In this document: piece after piece, positions 1 to 5,548 of the stretch | Numbering within the stretch: the stretch's first letter is position 1 | Layout: every line of letters begins with the position of its first letter | Assembly: GCA_026785765.1 (NCBI GenBank) | Contig: JAJAZK010000329.1 | Coordinates: 1 to 5,937, forward strand | Direction: 5' to 3' | DNA: 5,937 nt | Origin: Rhodoferax sp. | GTDB lineage: Bacteria; Pseudomonadota; Gammaproteobacteria; Burkholderiales; Burkholderiaceae_C | Notes under the pieces: model-generated | Told to the model about the DNA's origin: nothing | The model's database searches: none | The model's input: only the letters and a program-made list of their open reading frames with translations | Translations under genes and position numbers: made by a program

Positions 1-400
1 CACGCGTTGCCGCATCGAGCAGCAGCACGCGTCGCAATGCGGCCAGCATCAGCATCAAGGTGTGCTCCGCAACCGCCTGGCTATTGCTGCCAGGCATGTT
101 GCACACCGCGATGCCACGCGCGCGCGCTGCGTCAAGATCAATCGTGTTGACTCCGACGCCGATCTTCTGGATCAGACGCAAGCGTGGCGCAGCAGCGATC
201 ATGGCGGCGCTCACTGGCTTGAGCACATGCAGCAACACCTGCATCTTTGGCAATGCGGCATCGAACCCTCCGGTATCGGCTTCATCGACCAGTTGCACCG
301 TGAGTCCCTTTAGGGCCGAACAAGCCGCGTCCAGCATGCCGCGCAAGCCAATGCTGGCGCGGTAATGCAATACGGCACGCAGGCCGTCGGCGACATTCAT
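1..400 (-). CDS. D-isomer-specific 2-hydroxyacid dehydrogenase, N-terminal part (partial)
   Basis: The minus strand from an ATG at 400 is open to the left edge of the window (133 codons). It matches the N-terminal region of NAD-dependent D-2-hydroxyacid dehydrogenases, the family of hydroxypyruvate/glyoxylate reductases and phosphoglycerate dehydrogenase. Residues 1-80 form the start of the substrate domain. A family signature follows: GVGVNTIDL (81-89), AARARGIAVCNMPG (91-104) and the conserved VAEHTLML stretch (110-117) leading into the Rossmann domain. The Arg, Glu and His catalytic residues and the dinucleotide-binding motif lie mostly beyond the edge. The ATG at 400 is chosen because the ATG at 405 hits a TGA after one codon; upstream Shine-Dalgarno support is weak (GAGAG). 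The gene is divergent from the FGE-like gene. Such enzymes reduce 2-oxo acids to D-2-hydroxy acids; the substrate cannot be read from this part. Confidence 0.88.
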   Translation of the reverse strand, partial: MNVADGLRAVLHYRASIGLRGMLDAACSALKGLTVQLVDEADTGGFDAALPKMQVLLHVLKPVSAAMIAAAPRLRLIQKIGVGVNTIDLDAARARGIAVCNMPGSNSQAVAEHTLMLMLAALRRVLLLDAATR

Positions 401-608
401 TGCATGGCTCTCAAGTGAGGTTCCTGGGCGCGGGTGGCAAGAGGGCTGGAACGGGCGACGGGCATGGCATCTAACACCCCCCGATTTTGCAACTTTGCCA
501 ACCACCTTGGCTCTGAGTCAAGCCCGCGCCAACGACAAGCCCGCCAGCAACGGCGCAGTTGCCAGCCGTTGCCCGACCATGGTCTATCATCATTTCACTG
601 GTGCCGAC
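401..608. other. Divergent intergenic region, no confident promoter
   Basis: This 208-bp gap separates the start of the minus-strand 2-hydroxyacid dehydrogenase from the preferred start of the FGE-like gene. It must carry the promoters of both if they are transcribed from here. I see a TATCAT at 585-590 that could be a plus-strand -10 element, but no -35 at a good distance (TTGCCA at 559-564 leaves a 20-bp spacer). The FGE-like reading frame is open back to a TTG at 495, so part of the region could be coding if an upstream start is used. Confidence 0.4.
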
Positions 609-2060
609 ATGTACACACCGACCTGGCTGACCGTTCCGGCAGGTCCTTTCACCATGGGCAGCGACGCGCGCGACACGGCACCACCGCTTGCCAACGAGTT
701 CCCGCAGCAGCACCTGGTACTGGAGCACTACCGCATCAGCCGCGTGCCGGTAACCAATGCGCAATACCAAACGTTTTGCGTCGCCACAGGCCACGCGGCG
801 CCGGGCCACTGGCGTGCGGCAGCGCCAGCCGCTGGCACCGAGTTGTGCCCGGTCACCTACGTCAGCTGGCACGATGCACAGGCCTTTTGCGTGTGGGCCA
901 AAGTGCGCCTGCCCAGCGAAGCCGAATGGGAAAAGGCCTCCCGCGGGCCTTTGACGGTGGCGCCCGGCGCGACGCCCAACCAACGCTGGTGGCCCTGGGG
1001 AGACACGCTGCCCGACGCGACCCGCTGCCACTTCGATGGCCACGCGCAAGGCCTTGCGCCAGCGGCCCAAGGCGTGTTGCCGGTAGGCCAGTTTCCGCTT
1101 GGTGCCAGCCCGTACGGCGTGCTCGACATGGCAGGCCATGCCTGGGAATGGACGAATAGCCGCTACCGTGCCTATCCCTACCGGGCCGACGACGGGCGCG
1201 AAGATCTGCGCCAACCTGGCGCGCGGGTGCTGCGCGGCGGCTCTTACCAGGACGGCCCGGGTCCTATCCGCTGCGCCGCGCGCCACAGCATGGTGTGCGG
1301 CGTGCGCGATGTCTACATCGGCTTTCGCGTTGCCGCCACCAGTGCCAGCCCCACCCTCGCACTGGACTGGGTCGACATTCCCGCTGGCCCGTTTGTGTTG
1401 GGCAGCCAGAAGGTGGCGCTGCGTGGCAGCGCGGTGCTGGGCAGCGAGTTACCCCAGCACCAGGTGCAACTGGCTGCGTTTCGTATCGCACAGGTGCCCG
1501 TGATCAATTCCGCCTACGCCGAGTTTGTGCGTGCTACCGGAACCCCGGCGCCGCCGCACTGGCCCAAAGGCGTGTTGCCGGCCCGTCTGTACGACCATCC
1601 GGTAACCCATGTCGACTGGCACGATGCACAGGCCTTTTGCCGTTGGGCCGAAGTGCGCCTGCCCAGCGAGGCCGAGTGGGAAAAGGCGGCGCGCGGCGCT
1701 GGTAGCGCAGGCGCAGCAATCTACCCCTGGGGTGATGCAGCACCGGACAGCGGGCGGCTCAACTACCGGCGCAACCGCAAACGCCTGGCCACGACACCGG
1801 TGGGCCACTATCCGCGCGGCGCCAGCCCCTACGGCGCGCTCGACATGGCCGGCAATGTGTGGGAGTGGGTCAGCAGCGCCTATGCGCCCTATCCCTACCA
1901 GGCGGACGACGGCCGCGAGGACCCGGCCGCCCCGAGCCAGCGCGTGTTGCGCGGCGGCTCCTTTGCCAGCCCGCATGCCAGCTTCGTGCGGTGTGCCATG
2001 CGCAGCCTGAGTTACCCTACGCGGCGGCGCGAGCACATCGGGTTTCGCGTGGCGCTGTAG
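609..2060 (+). CDS. Two-domain FGE-like (SUMF1/EgtB/PvdO superfamily) protein
   Basis: From the ATG at 609 this is 483 residues made of two tandem formylglycine-generating-enzyme-type domains (about 4-243 and 254-483). Each has the same ordered motifs: an opening PAGPF..GS, a VPV.N..Y segment, a WHDAQAFC.WA..RLPSEAEWEKA block (about 87 and 337 onward), WPWGD or YPWGD, a DMAG..WEW block, a VLRGGS block and a closing GFRVA. In true FGE two cysteines following RGGS bind copper and oxidise a sulfatase cysteine; here the RGGSY and RGGSF segments lack that pair, and only one Cys (RCAAR, RCAMR) remains. No DinB domain of EgtB type is present, and no signal peptide is visible from this start. The function is therefore unknown: possibly a non-catalytic ligand-binding FGE fold or a different oxidase. 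Other starts are an ATG at 579 and a TTG at 495. I prefer 609 because the first domain begins immediately after it; none has a good Shine-Dalgarno. The family call is strong, the biochemical role is not. Confidence 0.9.
   Translation: MYTPTWLTVPAGPFTMGSDARDTAPPLANEFPQQHLVLEHYRISRVPVTNAQYQTFCVATGHAAPGHWRAAAPAAGTELCPVTYVSWHDAQAFCVWAKVRLPSEAEWEKASRGPLTVAPGATPNQRWWPWGDTLPDATRCHFDGHAQGLAPAAQGVLPVGQFPLGASPYGVLDMAGHAWEWTNSRYRAYPYRADDGREDLRQPGARVLRGGSYQDGPGPIRCAARHSMVCGVRDVYIGFRVAATSASPTLALDWVDIPAGPFVLGSQKVALRGSAVLGSELPQHQVQLAAFRIAQVPVINSAYAEFVRATGTPAPPHWPKGVLPARLYDHPVTHVDWHDAQAFCRWAEVRLPSEAEWEKAARGAGSAGAAIYPWGDAAPDSGRLNYRRNRKRLATTPVGHYPRGASPYGALDMAGNVWEWVSSAYAPYPYQADDGREDPAAPSQRVLRGGSFASPHASFVRCAMRSLSYPTRRREHIGFRVAL
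861..937 (+). repeat. Internal direct repeat, copy 1 (domain 1 of FGE-like gene)
   Basis: This 77-bp segment encodes the WHDAQAFC...SEAEWEKA block of domain 1. By hand alignment it matches 1611-1687 at 69 of 77 bases, including an identical 25-bp run (866-890 and 1616-1640). The two copies are exactly 750 bp apart, in frame, marking the tandem domain duplication. Confidence 0.85.
1611..1687 (+). repeat. Internal direct repeat, copy 2 (domain 2 of FGE-like gene)
   Basis: Counterpart of 861-937 in the second domain. A second matched patch lies at 1821-1868 versus 1104-1151 (41 of 48 bases identical, DMAG..WEW block). Its offset is 717 bp, so domain 2 is 11 codons shorter between the two blocks. 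Sequence between the patches is much less alike. Confidence 0.85.
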
Positions 2061-2099
2061 CGGCGCGGCACTATTACTAGCGACCAACACGACCGCCAA

Positions 2100-2129
2100 G
2101 GGCTGTCTGGGAGTCGTCCCAGACAGCCC
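2100..2129. terminator. Perfect 13-bp hairpin between convergent genes
   Basis: GGGCTGTCTGGGA (2100-2112), loop GTCG, then its exact complement (2117-2129). The hairpin lies 40 bp after the FGE-like stop codon and about 90 bp after the enolase stop on the other strand, so a bidirectional terminator is the natural reading. The T tract is poor: GCGTTT follows on the plus strand and none is seen on the minus strand. Termination may thus be inefficient, or the stem may mainly protect 3' ends. The rest of the 157-bp gap shows nothing else. Confidence 0.7.
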
Positions 2130-2217
2130 GCGTTTCCAGCACCGCATCGGCTGCACCGCACACCGCCGCGACCAGGGGTCACCGCGCTCGAGGAGTCACA
2201 GCCGCCACACGCCTGGC

Positions 2218-3495
2218 TCACGGAACCGGCAAAGCCTTGCGCCCCGCGTACACCGCGCCCGCGCCAATGGCTGCCTCGACCCGCAGCGCCTCGTTCCATT
2301 TGGCCATGCGTTCGGAGCGGGCGAACGAACCCACCTTGAGCTGGCCGGCATTCCAGCCCACCGCCAGATGCACGATGGCGACGTCTTCAGTCTCGCCCGA
2401 GCGCGCCGACACCACCGTGCCCCAGCCGGCGGCGCGTGCCACCTCCAGCGCTTGCCGCGTCTCGCTGATGGTGCCGACCTGGTTGGGCTTGAGCAACACC
2501 GCGTTGCACGACCCCGCTGCCACTGCGTCCCGGACCAGGGCCGCGTTGCTGACCAGGAAATCGTCACCAATCACCTGTACCTTGTGGCCAACAGCGGCGG
2601 TGAACTCTCGCATACCCTGCGCGTCATCCTCAGCCACCGGGTCTTCGACGGAAAGGATGGGATAGCGCGCAACCCAGCCGACCAGCAGTTCGAGCCAGTC
2701 GCTGGTGTCATAACTGCGCTGCTCCAAGCCCAGGGTGTAACGCCCGTTGCGGCCAAACTCGGAGGCCGCGATGTCCAGCGAGATTGCAACCTGGTCGTGG
2801 CGGTAACCCGCCGCGTCGATGGCCCGCACCAGGGTCTCCAGCGCTTCTTCGTTGGACTTGAAGTCGGGCCACCAGCCGCCCTCGTCGGCCACACCGCAGC
2901 GTCGGCCCATGCGTTCCATCAGCTCGCCCGCCGCACGATACACCTCGGCGGTCATCACCATGGCCTCATCGAAGCTTGCCGCACCAATCGGCATGATCAG
3001 GAAATCCTGCACATCCACGCGCCGCCCGGCATGGGCACCGCCGCCGAAGATCTGAATCTCCGGCAGCGGCATGCGCACCGGCGCGCCGCCCGACAGGTGC
3101 CGCCACAGCGGCAGTCCGGCAGCAGCCGCAGCGGCCTGCAGCACAGCGAGCGAGGTGGCGATGGTGGCATTTCCGCCGAGCGCAGACTTGGTCGATGTAC
3201 CGTCAAGCGCAATCATTGCGCCGTCCACCGCCTGCTGGTCCATCGCGTCCATGCCCACGATGCAACGCGCAATCGCCCCGTTTACATTGCCGATGGCGCG
3301 CTGCACGTCGAAACCGCCAAGCTGCGGGCCACCATCGCGCAGGTCGACCGCCTCGCGGCTGCCACGCGAAGCCCCGGCCGGTGCGACGCCGCGGCCCCAC
3401 GCGCCACCCGCGAGCCGCACGTCCACTTCCACCGTGGGGCGGCCGCGCGAATCCCAGATTCGACGCGCCAGAACAGATTCAATCTTGCTACCCAT
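2218..3495 (-). CDS. Divergent enolase paralogue (enolase-like phosphopyruvate hydratase family)
   Basis: 425 residues, the usual enolase length, aligning end to end with bacterial enolases. Enolase interconverts 2-phosphoglycerate and phosphoenolpyruvate in the cytoplasm. Retained: DSRGRPTVEVDV (15-26), loop Ser43 (GAS), His155, acid/base Glu205 (DEGG), metal ligands Asp241, Glu284 and the GDD pair at 310-312, catalytic base Lys336 (LLKPNQVG), Arg365-Ser366 and Lys387. Changed: GASTG is GASRG; the canonical NGG.HA.N..D.QEF block reads GGGAHAGRRVDVQDF, so the QE glutamate is Asp164; and SHRSGETED is SARSGETED, so the active-site His is Ala364. These changes argue for altered substrate or weak enolase activity. 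Its ATG lies inside the end of the kinase gene (8-bp overlap), with GGGG five bases upstream of it. In Burkholderiales the housekeeping eno usually sits by pyrG and kdsA, unlike here. Automated annotation would probably call it eno; I withhold the symbol. Confidence 0.92.
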   Translation of the reverse strand: MGSKIESVLARRIWDSRGRPTVEVDVRLAGGAWGRGVAPAGASRGSREAVDLRDGGPQLGGFDVQRAIGNVNGAIARCIVGMDAMDQQAVDGAMIALDGTSTKSALGGNATIATSLAVLQAAAAAAGLPLWRHLSGGAPVRMPLPEIQIFGGGAHAGRRVDVQDFLIMPIGAASFDEAMVMTAEVYRAAGELMERMGRRCGVADEGGWWPDFKSNEEALETLVRAIDAAGYRHDQVAISLDIAASEFGRNGRYTLGLEQRSYDTSDWLELLVGWVARYPILSVEDPVAEDDAQGMREFTAAVGHKVQVIGDDFLVSNAALVRDAVAAGSCNAVLLKPNQVGTISETRQALEVARAAGWGTVVSARSGETEDVAIVHLAVGWNAGQLKVGSFARSERMAKWNEALRVEAAIGAGAVYAGRKALPVP

Positions 3496-4528
3496 GGCTA
3501 CCCCAGCGTTGGCGGATTTCGGACAGTTTCAAAGCACTATGCTCCAACAACGGGATCGCAAAACGCCGCACGTGCTCGCGCTCGGCGTCCTGCGTGATGT
3601 ACTCCACCGGCGACTTGCCATCGATGCGCGCCAACAGCAGGCCCGCCAGCAAGGCGCAGGCGCGCGCTTCGAGGGCTGCCACCGGCTCCCAGTTGACGCC
3701 CCCCAGGTAGCTCGCTGTGAGCATGTCGAAGCAACGCAGGTAACCGCTGCGCTGCGCAGGACACCAGACACACTTGAGCAGCAGGTGATTCAGGCAGAAG
3801 GCCAGGTCAAACGCCGGGTCACCATACCACGCGCATTCGGCGTCCAGAAAGACCGGGCCGCGCGCGCCGATCAGGATGTTCTTCGGGCTGATGTCGCCGT
3901 GTACCAGGGCCAGGCGGGTACCCGCCGTCGTCTCGACCAGCCGCTGCAGCGCGACAGCGCACGCCGGGTGTTTGCGCGCCGCCTCGACAAAGTACGGTTC
4001 CAGACGCAGCGCATGGAAGTCGGCGTCGTTGGCAAAGGCACGCGCCAGCTCCGCGTCACCGGCGGTGGCCGCATGGATGGCGACCAGATTGTGGCCAACT
4101 GCCTGTGCGGTTGAAGGTTCGATCACTCCGTCGCGCAACAGCGACTTCCAGACCGGGTAGTCGGCCGGTTCCAGCCAGGCCATTGCAAACGCGTTGCCTT
4201 GCGCGTCATCGCCCAGAATCTCGGGTACCGCACCCGGGATGACGCGCATCGCCACCCGCAGCCAGGCCACTTCGGCACGGTTGCGCCGTACCGGCGCCTC
4301 CCACAGACTGGCCACCTTGAGCCGGGCCAGCGCGCGCTTGATACACAGCGGGCCGGCAACGGTGTCGGCGCGCACGATCAGGGATGACACACCACCGCTA
4401 AGCGGCGTTAGCAAAGGCGTCTCCCGGGGTTGCAGCAGTTGCATGCGACGCAAGGCCTGCAACAGCTCTTCGGCATCCGATGGACTCAGGACCAAAGCGT
4501 CTGCGGGAATGCCTTTCGGAACAGCCAT
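3488..4528 (-). CDS. APH/choline-kinase-fold small-molecule phosphotransferase
   Basis: 346 residues with the layout of the aminoglycoside phosphotransferase/choline kinase superfamily, which transfers ATP gamma-phosphate to a hydroxyl of a small molecule. Visible motifs: a glycine-type loop LSGGVSS (43-49), a likely ATP-binding lysine in CIKRA (Lys64), the catalytic loop HGDISPKN (His210, Asp212, Asn217) and the metal segment LDAECAWYGDPAFDLAF (Asp229, with Glu231 where DxD would be typical). The substrate lobe is not recognisable. Proven antibiotic resistance is not implied: the location between a regulator and an enolase paralogue points to a metabolic kinase. The start is decided by AGGGGA at 4538-4533, five bases from its last core G to ATG 4528. 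That ATG overlaps the LysR stop as TGATG. A GTG at 4531 is in frame but too close to the ribosome site. The 3' end overlaps the enolase start by 8 bp, so translational coupling is likely. Confidence 0.87.
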   Translation of the reverse strand: MAVPKGIPADALVLSPSDAEELLQALRRMQLLQPRETPLLTPLSGGVSSLIVRADTVAGPLCIKRALARLKVASLWEAPVRRNRAEVAWLRVAMRVIPGAVPEILGDDAQGNAFAMAWLEPADYPVWKSLLRDGVIEPSTAQAVGHNLVAIHAATAGDAELARAFANDADFHALRLEPYFVEAARKHPACAVALQRLVETTAGTRLALVHGDISPKNILIGARGPVFLDAECAWYGDPAFDLAFCLNHLLLKCVWCPAQRSGYLRCFDMLTASYLGGVNWEPVAALEARACALLAGLLLARIDGKSPVEYITQDAEREHVRRFAIPLLEHSALKLSEIRQRWGSHG

Positions 4529-5442
4529 CACATCCCCTGCAGCCGCGCCAATTCGGCTGGCACGGCCTCAGCCAGAAAATCAAAAACCCGCCGCACCAGC
4601 CGGTTGCCGCGAATCTCGCGGTGCACCGCCAGCCAGCAGGGAAGCGCCGGGATTGGCAGTTCCGGCAGTACGCGCACTACGCCTGGCCAATGGCCGATGT
4701 TGTAGGCCGCCACAAAGCCGATACCGGCACCGGCTTCCACCATACGGCCATAGGCCACCTGGTGGTCGGTGCGCAACACGAACTGCTGGCGTGACAAGGC
4801 GACCCCCTGCGCTGCAAATCCGCGGATCATGGTGTCGTCAAGGTCGTATCCGATCAGCCGGTGCTGCAGCAGATCACGCGCCGAGCGCGGCGTGCCGGCA
4901 CGTGCCAGGTAGTCGCGGTGCGCGGCAGCAACGATGGCAATTTCACCGAGCTTCTTCGCAATCAGCGAGTTCTGCATGGGCCGCACCATGCGCAACGCGA
5001 TATCGGCCTCGCGCCGCAGCAGATTGTTCAAGGCATTGGTGGCCACCAGTTCCACCTCAATCCCGGGCTCGAGTTGCTGCAATGCGGCTATTACCGGTGG
5101 CATCAGCCAGACTGCCGCAACCTCGCTGGTCGTGATGCGCACCGTGCCCGTGGTCTGGTCGCGTGACTTGGACAAACCGCGCGTCAGGGCCTGCGCGCCG
5201 TCCTGCATCGAGCGCGCCGCGTCGGCAATTGCCAGCGCCGCCGCAGTCGGGGTCAGACCGCGACCGGTGCGCTCGAACAGCGGCGCGCCGAGTTGCGCCT
5301 CCAGCTCGGTCACATGTCGGCTCAGGGTTGGCTGTTGCGCGCCCAGGCGTCTGGCAGCGCCGGTCAGGCTGCCAGCATCGAGCACGGCCAGAAAACTCTT
5401 CACCAAAGCCCAGTCGAAGTGGTCGGGGAGTTCTTGTGCCAT
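4528..5442 (-). CDS. LysR-family transcriptional regulator
   Basis: 304 residues, typical LysR length. The N-terminal winged helix-turn-helix covers about 10-70: the recognition region reads SLTGAARRLGAQQPTLSRHV (25-44), followed by LE..LG..LFERTGRGLTPT (47-66). A linker helix (about 67-95) joins a periplasmic-binding-protein-like effector domain (about 97-295) with the family pattern ADIALRMVRP (146-155). It should bind DNA as a tetramer and respond to a small acid or related metabolite, but the ligand is unknown. ATG 5442 is the only plausible start: the frame is closed by a stop at 5472-5470 and no other start lies between. No Shine-Dalgarno precedes it. It is the first gene of the LysR-kinase-enolase operon and divergent from the SDR gene, the classic arrangement in which a LysR protein controls its neighbour and itself. 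Confidence 0.93.
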   Translation of the reverse strand: MAQELPDHFDWALVKSFLAVLDAGSLTGAARRLGAQQPTLSRHVTELEAQLGAPLFERTGRGLTPTAAALAIADAARSMQDGAQALTRGLSKSRDQTTGTVRITTSEVAAVWLMPPVIAALQQLEPGIEVELVATNALNNLLRREADIALRMVRPMQNSLIAKKLGEIAIVAAAHRDYLARAGTPRSARDLLQHRLIGYDLDDTMIRGFAAQGVALSRQQFVLRTDHQVAYGRMVEAGAGIGFVAAYNIGHWPGVVRVLPELPIPALPCWLAVHREIRGNRLVRRVFDFLAEAVPAELARLQGM

Positions 5443-5456
5443 GCAAAATTGTATGG
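5439..5456. promoter_or_regulatory. Candidate LysR operator, dyad overlapping the LysR start codon
   Basis: Imperfect inverted repeat CCATgCAAaaTTGtATGG, 7 of 9 base pairs matched. It covers the LysR start codon and the likely -10 element, so a protein bound here would repress the regulator's own operon. It shares the CAA..TTG core with the dyad at 5470-5485, whose centre is exactly 30 bp away. The role is inferred from position and symmetry. Confidence 0.4.
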
Positions 5457-5477
5457 CTGGGTTGCAGGTTTAGGCAA
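5448..5477 (-). promoter_or_regulatory. Candidate sigma70-type promoter of the LysR-kinase-enolase operon
   Basis: On the minus strand TTGCCT (5477-5472) and TACAAT (5453-5448) are separated by 18 bp. The TACAAT ends five bases before the LysR ATG, so a transcript would begin at or within about two bases of the start codon. The mRNA would be leaderless, which fits the absence of any Shine-Dalgarno. The -10 is good, the -35 moderate, the spacer slightly long. Confidence 0.4.
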
Positions 5478-5485
5478 TTGTCGAA
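5470..5485. promoter_or_regulatory. Candidate LysR operator, CAATTG-centred dyad
   Basis: On the minus strand TTcGaCAATTGcCtAA: 6 of 8 pairs symmetric around a perfect CAATTG, with T-N12-A near the T-N11-A pattern usual for LysR boxes. It overlaps the candidate -35 of the LysR promoter and lies 64 bp upstream of the SDR start, suited to activating the SDR gene while repressing lysR. Confidence 0.4.
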
Positions 5486-5548
5486 TGGCCGGAGTACCGG
5501 CAGACTCACCCGATTCGCGCCTCACCGCGCATACCGGACAAAAACACC

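Noticed and set aside
471..1286. Minus-strand open frame of 271 codons over the FGE-like gene
   Set aside because: It lies opposite conserved FGE-type motifs and resembles no known protein.
1940..2060. C-terminal end of the FGE-like gene as the variable region of a diversity-generating retroelement
   Set aside because: Such targets often have this fold with a variable C-terminus, but no reverse transcriptase, accessory gene or template repeat is in the window. The only similar copy is domain 1, and the differences are not restricted to adenine positions.
2368..3597. Long plus-strand open frame opposite the enolase and kinase genes
   Set aside because: It is the antisense shadow of a clearly conserved enolase in GC-rich DNA; its translation has the low-complexity Arg/Ala/His/Pro look of a non-coding frame.
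3071..4114. Plus-strand open frame of 347 codons spanning the enolase and kinase genes
   Set aside because: It crosses the junction of two recognised minus-strand genes and resembles no family; a shadow frame.
3488..4528. Aminoglycoside resistance gene
   Set aside because: The fold and HGD motif are shared by many metabolic kinases. Overlap with lysR and the enolase paralogue and absence of mobile elements favour a metabolic role.
4194..5135. Plus-strand open frame of 313 codons over the kinase and LysR genes
   Set aside because: Shadow of two well-supported genes; its composition is dominated by Arg, Ala and Pro without motifs.
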